Assembly (NCBI GenBank): GCA_963775395.1
Contig: CAVZIX010000004.1
Span: 124,001-188,000 of the forward strand
Direction: 5' to 3'
Length of the DNA: 64,000 bases
From: JAIBJN01 sp963775395
GTDB taxonomy: Bacteria > Actinomycetota > Thermoleophilia > Gaiellales > Gaiellaceae
Positions 15,992 to 24,398 of this stretch are shown here, one piece after another. Each line of letters opens with the position of its first letter. Positions within the stretch are counted from its first letter, which is position 1. The position numbers were made by a program, and so were the translations under genes. Under the pieces are notes generated by a model. That model searched no databases. It had not been told where the DNA came from and saw only the letters and a program-made list of their open reading frames with translations.

Positions 15992-16116
15992 TCCCGGTGC
16001 CAGGCACTTGGCCATGGCCATCGCGGACGTGGCTCGAGACGGGAGGCGCGCTCCGAGGCGGGCGCCGCCGTCCCGGCATGTCTCCGCTGGGCACGTCCTG
16101 GTGCCAGGCACTTGGG
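15992..16116. repeat. Two direct repeats with GTGCCAGGCAC palindrome
   Basis: The 194-bp gap between E2 and lipB holds TCCCGGTGCCAGGCACTTGG (15992-16011) and TCCTGGTGCCAGGCACTTGG (16096-16115), one mismatch, 104 bp apart. Each has the perfect small palindrome GTGCC-A-GGCAC, and the first is preceded by TTTTTCCGACAG. The layout resembles paired REP/extragenic palindrome units. No gene is seen in the gap. Confidence 0.6.
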
Positions 16117-16158
16117 CGTGGCCGCCGGGGACAGGCTCGGGGCGACTAGGCTTTGGGT

Positions 16159-16935
16159 GTGAGGCGCGGCGCGTATCTGCTCAACCTTGGGCCGACGGGC
16201 TACACGGAGGCGTGGGAGCTCCAGCGCTCGCTCGCTGCCGGGGTCTCACAGGGGGCGATCCCGGACACGGTCATCCTCCTCGAGCACCCTCCGGTGATCA
16301 CGCTCGGGCGCCGGACGGACGAGAGCGCCGAGCTGCACGTCCCCGACGACGCGGGCGTCGAAGTCGTCGAAACGGACCGGGGCGGCAAGTCCACGTACCA
16401 CGGGCCGGGACAGCTCGTCTGCTACCCGATCCTCGACCTCAACCGCCACGGCCGCGACGTGAAGCGTTACGTCCGCGACCTCGAGGAGGCGCTCATCCGG
16501 ACGCTCGGCTCGTACGAGCTCGACGCGACGCGGATCGAGGGCCTCACCGGTGTCTGGCTCGAGCGGCCGCCGCGCAAGATCGCCTCGATCGGTGTCCACA
16601 TCTCGCGCTGGGTGACGACGCACGGCTACGCGCTCAACGTCGACCTCGACCCGGCGCCGTTCACCGAGTGGATCACGGCTTGCGGTCTCGAGGACGCGGC
16701 CTTCACGACGATGGCGCGAGAGCTCGACCGGCCGCTGGCGCTGGACGAGGTCCGACCGGCGGCCGCAGCGGCGCTCGGCGAGGTCTTCGAGCTCGACCTC
16801 GAGGAGCTCTCGGCCGAAGACGGAACAGGGCTCTGGCCCCAGCCGGTGCACGAGAAGATCTCGGCCAAGCCGATGCGGAACGACACACGATCGGGAGAGG
16901 CGGTGGGCGTTGAACAAATCGCTGCCAGTAGCTAA
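16159..16935 (+). CDS. lipB: Octanoyltransferase LipB
   Basis: Transfers octanoate from acyl carrier protein to lipoyl domains, the first step of lipoic acid synthesis. 258 residues from GTG 16159. Family motifs: ITLGRRTDESAELHV, RGGKSTYHGPGQLVCYPI, KIASIGVHISRWVTTHGYALNV, and the catalytic cysteine in ITACGLEDAAFTTM with the lysine of KIASIG. A C-terminal extension of about 30 residues overlaps the start of lipA by 26 bp. It sits downstream of the E2 gene whose lipoyl lysine it would modify. Confidence 0.93.
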   Translation: MRRGAYLLNLGPTGYTEAWELQRSLAAGVSQGAIPDTVILLEHPPVITLGRRTDESAELHVPDDAGVEVVETDRGGKSTYHGPGQLVCYPILDLNRHGRDVKRYVRDLEEALIRTLGSYELDATRIEGLTGVWLERPPRKIASIGVHISRWVTTHGYALNVDLDPAPFTEWITACGLEDAAFTTMARELDRPLALDEVRPAAAAALGEVFELDLEELSAEDGTGLWPQPVHEKISAKPMRNDTRSGEAVGVEQIAASS

Positions 16936-17830
16936 GCGCCCCCGCCGCCCCGAATGGATGAAGGTGCGCGCGCCGAGCGCGGACGGACGCTACTTCGAGC
17001 TGCGCGACCTGCTGCACGGCCAGGGTCTGAACACGATCTGCGAGGAGGCGCGCTGCCCCAACATCGCCGAGTGCTGGGGACGGGGCACGGCCACCTTCCA
17101 GATCCTCGGGGACACGTGCACGCGCGCCTGCCGCTACTGCTACGTCCACTCCGGCAAGCCCGGCTCGCCGCCCGACCCGCTCGAGCCGCTCCGCCTCGCA
17201 CAGGCTGCTTCGCAGATGGGGCTGAAGCACGTCGTCGTCACCTCGGTCGACCGCGACGACATCCCGGACCGCGGCGCCGGCCACTACGCGGCCACGATCC
17301 GGGCACTCAAGAACAAGGTGCCCGAGGCCTCGGTCGAGGTCCTCACGCCGGACTTCCTCGACGTCGAGGAGGACGCGCTGGCAACCGTGCTGGCCGAGCG
17401 GCCCGAGGTCTTCAACCACAACATCGAGACCGTCCGCCGCCTCCACCGCCGGATGCGCGGCGCCAAGGCCGACTACGACAAGGCGCTCTGGCTTCTCCGC
17501 CGGGCGAAGGAGCTCGCGGACTACCCGGTGCTGACGAAGTCGGGGATCATCGTCGGGCTCGGCGAGACGAACGACGAGGTCGTGGAGACCATGCGCGACC
17601 TGCGCGAGCACAACGTCGACGTCGTCACCATCGGCCAGTACCTTCAGCCGTCGTCCCGCCACGCGGTTATCGACCGCTGGGTGCACCCGGACGAGTTCCG
17701 CTGGTTCCGCGAGCAGGGCGAGGCGATGGGCTTCGGCTCGGTGTTCTCGGGCCCACTCGTGCGCTCCTCCTACCGCGCCGACGAACAGCGTCACGCGGCC
17801 GAGACGGGCCGCGGCGCGGTCGCCTACTAG
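16910..17830 (+). CDS. lipA: Lipoyl synthase LipA
   Basis: Radical SAM enzyme inserting two sulfurs into octanoyl-lipoyl domains. 306 residues starting at TTG 16910 inside the end of lipB. The auxiliary cluster motif is CEEARCPNIAEC (C-x4-C-x5-C), the radical SAM motif CTRACRYC (C-x3-C-x2-C), and the essential C-terminal serine lies in GPLVRSSYRADE. The cluster-adjacent stretch reads RYCYVHSGKP, a little different from the usual PFCDV. The lipB-lipA overlap suggests translational coupling and joint supply of the neighbouring E2. Confidence 0.95.
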   Translation: MNKSLPVAKRPRRPEWMKVRAPSADGRYFELRDLLHGQGLNTICEEARCPNIAECWGRGTATFQILGDTCTRACRYCYVHSGKPGSPPDPLEPLRLAQAASQMGLKHVVVTSVDRDDIPDRGAGHYAATIRALKNKVPEASVEVLTPDFLDVEEDALATVLAERPEVFNHNIETVRRLHRRMRGAKADYDKALWLLRRAKELADYPVLTKSGIIVGLGETNDEVVETMRDLREHNVDVVTIGQYLQPSSRHAVIDRWVHPDEFRWFREQGEAMGFGSVFSGPLVRSSYRADEQRHAAETGRGAVAY

Positions 17831-17852
17831 ACCTCCGGCCGACGAAACGGAG

Positions 17853-17874
17853 GGAGCCGCCCGATGGCGGCTCC
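17853..17874. terminator. GC-rich hairpin between lipA and fumC
   Basis: GGAGCCGCC pairs perfectly with GGCGGCTCC around the loop CGAT. It stands 22 bp after the lipA stop; there is no T-tract, so it may be a terminator of the actinobacterial type without a U-run. The remaining 17875-18028 shows no gene or other signal. Confidence 0.55.
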
Positions 17875-18028
17875 TCTCACGCGGCTCTCCCCCCAACTGT
17901 CGACCGGGAGGTCGCGGAGGGCGATCTCGTGTCGTCCCGACGTGAGAGTTCTCCCCTCGCGGCGTCCCGGAGCGCGTGGGTTCCGTGAGTTAATGACACT
18001 AAAGCGAGCCTGTCAAGGCCAACTTCGC

Positions 18029-19357
18029 TCAGACGTCATGCGGCCGCGCCATCGCGCGGTAGTCGAGCGCCTTGTCGAGCGTCTCCTCGTCGACGCCGGC
18101 TTCGCGCGCTACCTCGCGCAGAGAGCGGCCGCTCGCGGCGGCGTCCTTGACGATCTCCGTCGCGCGGTCGTAGCCGATGTACGGATTCAGCGCGGTGGCC
18201 GCCGAAAGCGTGAGCTCTGCGTAGCGCTCGAGCGTCTCGCGGTTCGGCTCGATCCCGTCCACGCACTTCTCGGCCAGGAGGCGTGAGGCGGACGTGAGCA
18301 GGCCGATGGACCCGAGCAGGTTGCGGGCGATCATCGGCACGAAGACGTTCAGCTCGAAGTGCCCCTGGAGCCCGCCGACCGTGATCGCCGTGTCGTTGCC
18401 GATCACCTGGGCGGAGACCTGCGTGACGACCTCGGGGATGACCGGGTTCACCTTGCCCGGCATGATCGAGCTGCCCTTCTGCAGCTCGGGCAGCGCGATC
18501 TCGGCAAGGCCCGTGCGCGGGCCGGAACCCATGAGGCGAAGGTCGTTCGCGATCTTCGTGAGGGAGACGGCGACCGTCTTGAGTGCGCCCGAGGCCTCGA
18601 CGAGCGCGTCGCGCGCGGCCTGTGCCTCGAACGGGTCCGCCGGAGGCAAGATGGCGAGACCGGTCTCGGCCGCCAGCTTCGCCCGCACTCGCTCGGCGAA
18701 CTCGGGGTGCGTGTTCAGGCCGGTCCCGGTAGCGGTACCGCCGAGCGGGATCTGCCCGACGCGCTCGAGCGTCGCCTCGATCCGTGCGATCCCCTGGCGC
18801 ACCTGGGCGGCGTAGCCGCCAAACTCCTGGCCGAGGGTCACCGGCACGGCGTCCATGAGATGCGTCCGGCCCGACTTGACGAGGTCGGCGAACTCCGCGG
18901 CCTTCCGCTCCAACGCCTCCGCGAGCGCGTTCAGGCTCGGCACAAGGTCGTTCGCCAGCCCGTCCAGCGCCGCCAGGTGCACGGCCGAGGGAAACACATC
19001 GTTCGAGGACTGGCCCATGTTGACGTCGTCATTCGCGTGGCAGTCCTCGCCGGCGAGCGCGGCGATCACCTCGTTGGCGTTCGTGTTCGAGGACGTCCCG
19101 GAGCCGGTCTGGAAGACGTCGATCGGGAACTGGTCGTCGAACTCGCCCGCGGCGATCCTGTCGCCGGCGGCGGCGATCCGCTCCGCCTTCTCGGGGTCGA
19201 GGAGGCCGAGCTCGGCGTTCGCGCGCGCGGCCGCCGCCTTGATCCGTCCGAGCCAGCGGACGACGGAGGTCGGGATCGGCTCGCCGGAGACCGGAAAGTT
19301 CTCGACCGCCTTGCGTGTTTCCATGCCCCAGAGCTCCCGCGGCGCGATCTCGCTCAC
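18029..19357 (-). CDS. fumC: Class II fumarate hydratase
   Basis: 442 residues of the fumarase/aspartase superfamily, interconverting fumarate and malate in the TCA cycle. Signature GSSIMPGKVNPVIPEVV is followed by GGLQGHFELNVFVPMIARN, which fits actinobacterial FumC rather than aspartase; other conserved blocks are TGSGTSSNTNANEV, NDDVNMGQSSNDVFP and SGRTHLMDAVPVTLGQE. It starts at GTG 19357. It stands alone, convergent with lipA. Confidence 0.92.
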   Translation of the reverse strand: MSEIAPRELWGMETRKAVENFPVSGEPIPTSVVRWLGRIKAAAARANAELGLLDPEKAERIAAAGDRIAAGEFDDQFPIDVFQTGSGTSSNTNANEVIAALAGEDCHANDDVNMGQSSNDVFPSAVHLAALDGLANDLVPSLNALAEALERKAAEFADLVKSGRTHLMDAVPVTLGQEFGGYAAQVRQGIARIEATLERVGQIPLGGTATGTGLNTHPEFAERVRAKLAAETGLAILPPADPFEAQAARDALVEASGALKTVAVSLTKIANDLRLMGSGPRTGLAEIALPELQKGSSIMPGKVNPVIPEVVTQVSAQVIGNDTAITVGGLQGHFELNVFVPMIARNLLGSIGLLTSASRLLAEKCVDGIEPNRETLERYAELTLSAATALNPYIGYDRATEIVKDAAASGRSLREVAREAGVDEETLDKALDYRAMARPHDV

Positions 19358-19500
19358 GCCCGGAGTCTAGTCGGCGCGCGGCGGGCGAACCTCGTGAGTC
19401 TGTGGGGCACCCCGGACCCACCACCCGCTTTCAACGCTAACGCCGAAACACGCGCATGTCCCGCGCGGAAGTGTGCCGAGAGCGTGACAGCAGCCCTGGC

Positions 19501-20511
19501 TCAGTCGGTCGAGTACTTAGGCTGCACCTTCTCGCCGCGGATCTTCGCGATCGCCTGGTTGGCGGCGATCGCCGCCTCACCGAAGCCCACGGAGATGAGG
19601 GTGATCTTGCCCTCGTAGCCGGCCACGTCGCCGGCCGCGTAGACGCCCGGGATCGATGTTTCCATCGAGGTGGGCTCGACGAGGATCTGGCGCTTGCCGT
19701 GGAAGTCGAGGCCCCAGTCGGCGATCGAGCCGAGGTGGGAGTGGAAGCCGAGCAGGGTGATGAGCGCGTCGCACTCGACCTCGAAGGTCTCGCCGGTGGT
19801 CGTGTTCTCGAGCGTGACGGCCTGGATGGAACCGTCGCCGCGCACGCCGCGCACCTCGGCCGGGTTGCAGATGCGCACGCCGCCCTGCTCCTCGAGCTCG
19901 CGCGCCTCCTTCACGGAGGTCTCGAGCGCGCGGAAGCGGTCACGGCGGTGGACGAGCGTGATCGGCTTGTTCGCCGTGTCCTGGAGACCGAGCGTCCAGT
20001 CGAGCGCCGAGTCTCCGCCCCCGACGATGACGCAGGTCTTGTCGCGGAAGACCTCCTTGCGGCGGACGAAGTAGTGGAGCCCCTTGCCCTCCCAGGCGTC
20101 GATGTCCTCGATCTCGAGCTTGCGGGGCTCGAAGGCGCCGTGCCCGGCGGTGACGATGAGCGACCGGGTCGGGAACGACTCGCCCTCGTGCGTGGTGAGG
20201 ACGAGAATCTCCTCGCCGTTGGCGCCGATGCGCTGGAGGTCCTTGACCTCCTGTCCGAGGTGCACGTCGGCCCCGAACTGGAGGCCCTGCTCGACGCAGA
20301 GGTCGACGAGCGCCTGGCCCTGGATCTTCGGGTGCCCGGCGACGTCGTAGACGTGCTTCTCGGGGTAGACGGCGGCAACCTGGCCGCCGAGCTGCCCGAG
20401 GCTCTCGATGATCCGCACCGAGCCGTCGCGGTGGCCTCCGTAGTACGCCGCCGCAAGACCCACCGGCCCGCCGCCGATGATCGTGATGTCGACGACCTGG
20501 TGCTCGCTCAC
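19501..20511 (-). CDS. Ferredoxin-NADP+ reductase, thioredoxin-reductase-like (YumC type)
   Basis: 336-residue flavoprotein. FAD motif ITIIGGGPVGLAAAYYGG, NADP motif CVIVGGGDSALDWTLG, and C-terminal FAD motif YAAGDVAGYEGKITLISVGF with GEAAIAANQAI, which is the pattern of YumC-type ferredoxin-NADP reductases. The CxxC disulfide of thioredoxin reductases is absent, in agreement. It would exchange electrons between NADPH and a ferredoxin in the cytoplasm. It lies 33 bp downstream of the Fe-S carrier gene, same strand. Confidence 0.88.
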   Translation of the reverse strand: MSEHQVVDITIIGGGPVGLAAAYYGGHRDGSVRIIESLGQLGGQVAAVYPEKHVYDVAGHPKIQGQALVDLCVEQGLQFGADVHLGQEVKDLQRIGANGEEILVLTTHEGESFPTRSLIVTAGHGAFEPRKLEIEDIDAWEGKGLHYFVRRKEVFRDKTCVIVGGGDSALDWTLGLQDTANKPITLVHRRDRFRALETSVKEARELEEQGGVRICNPAEVRGVRGDGSIQAVTLENTTTGETFEVECDALITLLGFHSHLGSIADWGLDFHGKRQILVEPTSMETSIPGVYAAGDVAGYEGKITLISVGFGEAAIAANQAIAKIRGEKVQPKYSTD

Positions 20512-20544
20512 GCCGCCCCTAGGTTACCCGGGACTTCTGCGACG

Positions 20545-20940
20545 CTAGTGGCTGCAGCCGGCGCCACACGCGCCGCCGGCATGGGACTCCACGGGCTCGC
20601 CGCCCGCCTCGTCCTTGGCCTGGAAGGAAGAGCCGCATCCACAGGCCGCCTGCACGTTCGGGTTGTTGATGGCGAAGCCCGCCCCCATGAGCGCGTCGAC
20701 GAAGTCGATCTCGGAGCCGGTGAGATACGGCGCGCTGTGCGGATCGACGACGACGCGAACGCCGTGCATCTCGATCTCGTTGTCCCCGTCCTGCGGGCCG
20801 CGGTCGAAGCCGAGCGCGTACTGGAAGCCCGAGCATCCTCCGCCCTGAACGGCGATCCTGAGGACGCTGATCTCGCCCTCGGGCTCCTCGGCCATGAGCT
20901 CCTTGATCTTCGAAGCGGCCTTCTCGGTGACGGTCACCAT
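20545..20940 (-). CDS. A-type iron-sulfur cluster carrier (IscA/ErpA family)
   Basis: 131 residues starting MVTVTEKAASKIKELMAEEP. The three cluster cysteines are in GGGCSGFQYALGF and ACGCGSSF (C-x~64-C-G-C). A-type proteins carry [2Fe-2S]/[4Fe-4S] clusters to target enzymes; complex I, encoded divergently 129 bp away, has many such clusters. Unusual is the tail ESHAGGACGAGCSH, adding two cysteines and two histidines after the normal end. The start ATG 20940 was chosen because it opens the domain. Confidence 0.9.
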   Translation of the reverse strand: MVTVTEKAASKIKELMAEEPEGEISVLRIAVQGGGCSGFQYALGFDRGPQDGDNEIEMHGVRVVVDPHSAPYLTGSEIDFVDALMGAGFAINNPNVQAACGCGSSFQAKDEAGGEPVESHAGGACGAGCSH

Positions 20941-21069
20941 GCTCTCTCGGAGTGTAGCAACGGGCCTGACCGTCAAAAAGGCCCGACTTTGTGACAATCG
21001 AATTATCGTTCCAGCCCTGGCGCAGAGCCGGTTTCTCCTGATCCGCGCAACGGGCTTGTGAGCGGTAGG

Positions 21070-21465
21070 ATGCCAGTCGTGCAGGGCGTCCCGTTCGCCG
21101 CGCTCGACGACTGGTTCCCCTTCCTCGTCTACGCGCTCTTCGCCGCGGCGATTCCGGCGTCGATGCTGATGATGTCGTTCGTCTTCTCGACGCGCCGGAA
21201 AGACCGCGCGCCGAAGGCGCAGCTCATGCCGTTCGAGTCGGGCGTCTCGACCGGGCCGCCCAAGCAGCAGCGCTTCACGGTGAGCTTCTACCTGACGGCG
21301 ATGCTCTTCATCGTCTTCGACATCGAGATCGTCTTCCTCTACCCCGTGGCGGTCGTCCTCGACGAGGTGGGGGCGTTCGCGCTCGCCGAGTTCGGCTTCT
21401 TCATCGGGATCCTCGTGATCGCCTACGTCTACGTCTGGAAGCGGGGTGCGCTCGAATGGCGGTGA
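21070..21465 (+). CDS. nuoA: NADH-quinone oxidoreductase subunit A
   Basis: Small membrane subunit of respiratory complex I, next to the quinone site. About 131 residues with three membrane helices; family stretches are PFESGVSTGPPKQQRFTVSF and FDIEIVFLYPVAVV. Possible starts are GTG 21058, ATG 21070 and GTG 21079; the last has TAGGA seven bases before it, so the exact start is open. The 117-bp gap from the divergent Fe-S carrier gene contains a weak hairpin, CGGGCCT with AGGCCCG at 20961-20985, and must hold the nuo promoter. First gene of the nuo operon. Confidence 0.92.
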   Translation: MPVVQGVPFAALDDWFPFLVYALFAAAIPASMLMMSFVFSTRRKDRAPKAQLMPFESGVSTGPPKQQRFTVSFYLTAMLFIVFDIEIVFLYPVAVVLDEVGAFALAEFGFFIGILVIAYVYVWKRGALEWR

Positions 21466-22043
21466 GGAAGAAGCGCCTCGCCGACTACGGGCTCCAGTCG
21501 GAGCGAACCCTCATGCGCGCGAAAGGGCCCAGCGTCTTCGAGCAGGAGCTGGGCGCCGACGAGATCGAGGACCGGCTCATGCTCACGACCGTCCAGAAGG
21601 CGGTCGCCTGGGCGCAGGGCTATTCGATCTGGCCGGACACGTTCGGGCTCGCCTGCTGCGCGATGGAAATGATCGCGATCGTCTCCTCCCGCTATGACGT
21701 CGCCCGCTTCGGCGCCGAGGTCTTCCGCTCCTCGCCGCGACAGGCTGACCTCCTCATCGTCTCCGGCCGCGTCTCGCACAAGATGGCCGCCCCGATCCGC
21801 GAGATCTACGACCAGATGCTCCAGCCGAAGTGGGTGATCGCCATGGGCGCCTGTGCGAGCTCCGGAGGGATGTTCGCGAACTACGCGATCCTCCAGGGCG
21901 TCGACAAGATCATCCCCGTCGACGTGCACGTGCCGGGCTGCCCGCCCCGGCCGGAGGCGCTGCTCGAGGGGATCGTCCGGCTCCAGGAGAAGATCCATGC
22001 CGGCGTGCCGCCCGCATACGAGATCCGGGAGGCCGGGCAGTGA
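21456..22043 (+). CDS. nuoB: NADH-quinone oxidoreductase subunit B
   Basis: 195 residues. Holds cluster N2, the last Fe-S cluster before quinone: tandem cysteines in FGLACCAMEMIA, then GACASSGGMF and VPGCPPRPEALL. It starts 10 bp inside the nuoA end. A 35-residue N-terminal extension (MAVRKKRLADYGLQ) precedes the conserved core. The stop TGA overlaps the nuoC start GTG. Confidence 0.95.
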   Translation: MAVRKKRLADYGLQSERTLMRAKGPSVFEQELGADEIEDRLMLTTVQKAVAWAQGYSIWPDTFGLACCAMEMIAIVSSRYDVARFGAEVFRSSPRQADLLIVSGRVSHKMAAPIREIYDQMLQPKWVIAMGACASSGGMFANYAILQGVDKIIPVDVHVPGCPPRPEALLEGIVRLQEKIHAGVPPAYEIREAGQ

Positions 22044-22597
22044 CACAGTTCGAGGGCGTTCCCGGGCTCGTGGGGGAGCTGGAGTCTCACAGCGAGACGA
22101 CGGTCATCGTCGAGCGCGAGCGCCTGCGCGAGGCGGCGCTCTGGCTCCGCGACGAGGGCGGGTTCAACTTCCTCTCCGACATCTCGGCCGCCGACTACCT
22201 CGGCTGGGAGCGGCCGCGCGTCGCGGGGTACTGGGGCGACGGGCGCGGGCGCGACATCAACAGCCCGGGATCCTGGGGCCTCCAGACGCACCCCGCAGCG
22301 AAGCCGAAGCGGTTCTCGGTCTCCTATCACCTGCTACGGGTCGAGTCGGGCGCCCGCGAGGCGCCGCGCCTTCGTCTCCAGGTCTGGTGCGACGACGGGG
22401 AGCCCGTGCCGAGCCTCGTCTCCGTCTGGCCGACCGCCGACTGGCACGAGCGCGAGGCCTGGGACATGATGGGCATCCCCTTCGAGGGCCACCCGAACCT
22501 CGTTCGGATCCTCATGGAGGACGACTGGGACGGGCATCCGCTCCGCAAGGACTACCCGCTCGGCGGCGAGCCCGTGCGGTTCTCGGGCGAGGAGTAG
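22040..22597 (+). CDS. nuoC: NADH-quinone oxidoreductase subunit C
   Basis: 185 residues, 30-kDa subunit of the peripheral arm. The family signature ERE-x-WDM is seen as HEREAWDMMGIPFEGHPNL, followed by WDGHPLRKDYPLGG. GTG 22040 overlaps the nuoB stop. The mid-part contains an insertion (WGDGRGRDINSPGSWG) not in the core family. Confidence 0.94.
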   Translation: MTQFEGVPGLVGELESHSETTVIVERERLREAALWLRDEGGFNFLSDISAADYLGWERPRVAGYWGDGRGRDINSPGSWGLQTHPAAKPKRFSVSYHLLRVESGAREAPRLRLQVWCDDGEPVPSLVSVWPTADWHEREAWDMMGIPFEGHPNLVRILMEDDWDGHPLRKDYPLGGEPVRFSGEE

Positions 22598-22603
22598 GCG
22601 CTC

Positions 22604-23866
22604 GTGGCCGTCGCCGAGCCGAGAAGCGCGATCTACGAGGGCACCCGAGTCCCGTCCCCGATCCCTTCGATCCTCCAGGTCGACCCCGCGCTGCGCGAGG
22701 AGGGCGACATCCTCGAGGTGAACTTCGGCCCGAACCATCCCTCCACGCACGGGGTGCTCCGACTGGTCGTCGAGCTGAACGGCGAGCGCGTCGTCGGCCT
22801 CCGTGCCGTAGTCGGGTACCTGCATACCGGCTTCGAGAAGAACATGGAGCAAAAGACGTGGTGGAAGGCGATCACGTACCCGGAGCGGATCGACTACCTC
22901 TCCTTCCAGCAGAACGAGCTCGTCTTCGTGCTCGCGATCGAGAAGCTGCTTGGAGTCGAGCCTCCTGCGAAGGCCACCTGGATGCGCATGCTCCTTTGCG
23001 AGCTCACGCGCATCCACTCACATCTCATTTGGCTGGGAACGGCGGCGCTCGAGATCGGGGCGATCTCGATGCTCTGGTACTGCTTCCGCGACCGCGACGC
23101 CATCCTCGATCTCTTCGAGCTCGTCACCGGTGTGCGTATGCACACGCGCTACTTCCAGGCCGGCGGCCTCGCCGAGGACATCCCGACGGGCTTCTACGAC
23201 GAGTGCCGCGCCTTCACCGACGTGATGGACACGCGCATCGACGAGTACGAGGCGCTGCTCTCGGGGCAGGCGATCTGGCTCGAGCGGACGAGGGGCATCG
23301 GCCTCCTCTCGACCGAGGATGCGATCGCGCTCGGGCAGTCCGGTCCTGTGCTGCGGGCGTCCGGCGTCGACTGGGATCTCCGCAAGGCAGAGCCGCACCT
23401 TGCCTACGACCAGGTCGAGTTCAACGTCCCGGTCTATACAAACGGGGATGTCTACGACCGCTACAAGGTGCACATGGACGAGATGCGCGAGTCCACGCGC
23501 ATCATCCGCCAGGCCGTCGAAGGCATGCCCGAAGGGCCTTGGATCGTGGACGACCGCAAGATCGTGCTCCCGCCGCGGCACGAGCTGCACACCTCGATGG
23601 AAAGCCTCATCCACCACTTCAAGCTCGTGACCGAGGGGTACCGGGTGCCAGAGGGCGAGGTGTACGTGGCCGTCGAGTCCGCGCGCGGGGAGCTCGGGTG
23701 CTACCTCGTCTCGGACGGCGGGCCCAAGCCGTGGCGGGTGAAGTTCCGCGCGCCGTCGTTCGTCGCCCTCGGGGCGACCGCGACGTGCATGAGCGACGCA
23801 CTCGTCGCCGACCTGATCGCGATCGTCGGCTCCCTCGACACGGTCATGGGCGAGGTTGACCGATGA
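22604..23866 (+). CDS. nuoD: NADH-quinone oxidoreductase subunit D
   Basis: 420 residues, 49-kDa subunit lining the quinone pocket together with NuoB. FGPNHPSTHGVLRLVVEL carries the quinone-site histidine, and GYLHTGFEKNMEQKTW and ELTRIHSHLIWLG are conserved. It starts at GTG 22604, 6 bp after nuoC. Unlike most junctions in this operon, a structured spacer separates it from nuoE. Confidence 0.95.
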   Translation: MAVAEPRSAIYEGTRVPSPIPSILQVDPALREEGDILEVNFGPNHPSTHGVLRLVVELNGERVVGLRAVVGYLHTGFEKNMEQKTWWKAITYPERIDYLSFQQNELVFVLAIEKLLGVEPPAKATWMRMLLCELTRIHSHLIWLGTAALEIGAISMLWYCFRDRDAILDLFELVTGVRMHTRYFQAGGLAEDIPTGFYDECRAFTDVMDTRIDEYEALLSGQAIWLERTRGIGLLSTEDAIALGQSGPVLRASGVDWDLRKAEPHLAYDQVEFNVPVYTNGDVYDRYKVHMDEMRESTRIIRQAVEGMPEGPWIVDDRKIVLPPRHELHTSMESLIHHFKLVTEGYRVPEGEVYVAVESARGELGCYLVSDGGPKPWRVKFRAPSFVALGATATCMSDALVADLIAIVGSLDTVMGEVDR

Positions 23867-23884
23867 AAATGCTGACGCATTTTC
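23865..23884. promoter_or_regulatory. Intercistronic hairpin between nuoD and nuoE
   Basis: GAAAATGC pairs perfectly with GCATTTTC around the loop TGAC, beginning at the nuoD stop. A second, weaker hairpin (GCGAT..ATCGC) follows before the nuoE ribosome site. It could stabilise or process the polycistronic message; function is inference. Confidence 0.45.
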
Positions 23885-23927
23885 CTCGGAGCGATTTAGT
23901 CCCATCGCTTCGCTCGGGAGGAAAGCG

Positions 23928-24398
23928 TTGAGCAGCCTCTACGACGCAATCCGCACGGTTGCCTCCGAGTACCCGGAGAGCCGCTCCGCGATCCTGCCCG
24001 CCCTCCGGCTCGCCCAGGAGGAGCACGGGGGATGGCTGCCACCCGAGGCGTTCCGCGAGGTGGCGGAGGCGCTCGAGCTGACGCCGGCGTACTGCCACGC
24101 GGTCGCGAGCTTCTACGACATGTTCCACCTGGAGCCCGTCGGGAGGCACATGGTCGAGGTCTGCACGAACATCTCCTGTGCTCTCGTCGGCGCGCAGCAG
24201 GTAGTCGAGGCCTTCGAGCGCGAGCTCGGCGTCGAAGCCGGCGGGACGACGCCCGACGGCGAGGTGACGCTCCGCACCGTCGAGTGCTACGGCGGGTGCG
24301 GCTGGGGCACGGTGGTCTCGGTCGACAACCGCTACCGCGAGCCGGTCCGGCCCGAGGACGTGCCCGGGATCGTCAAGGAGCTGCGCGATGCCGATTAG
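23928..24398 (+). CDS. nuoE: NADH-quinone oxidoreductase subunit E
   Basis: 156 residues, thioredoxin-like [2Fe-2S] subunit (24 kDa) carrying cluster N1a. Cluster cysteines are in EVCTNISCALVG and ECYGGCGWG. The start TTG 23928 was chosen because GGGAGGAAA lies just upstream and it begins SSLYDAIRTVASEYP; the in-frame TTG at 23856 would read through the hairpin region. It overlaps nuoF by 11 bp. Confidence 0.92.
   Translation: MSSLYDAIRTVASEYPESRSAILPALRLAQEEHGGWLPPEAFREVAEALELTPAYCHAVASFYDMFHLEPVGRHMVEVCTNISCALVGAQQVVEAFERELGVEAGGTTPDGEVTLRTVECYGGCGWGTVVSVDNRYREPVRPEDVPGIVKELRDAD

Noticed and set aside
18029..19357. Aspartate ammonia-lyase as the identity of the fumC gene
   Set aside because: GSSIMPGKVNPVIPEVV has an aspartase-like VIPEVV, but GGLQGHFELNVFVPM and the GIEPNRE end follow actinobacterial FumC.
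20961..20985. Hairpin CGGGCCT/AGGCCCG in the nuoA-Fe-S carrier gap as a riboswitch or attenuator
   Set aside because: Seven base pairs with an 11-nt loop and no conserved riboswitch motif; too weak to claim.
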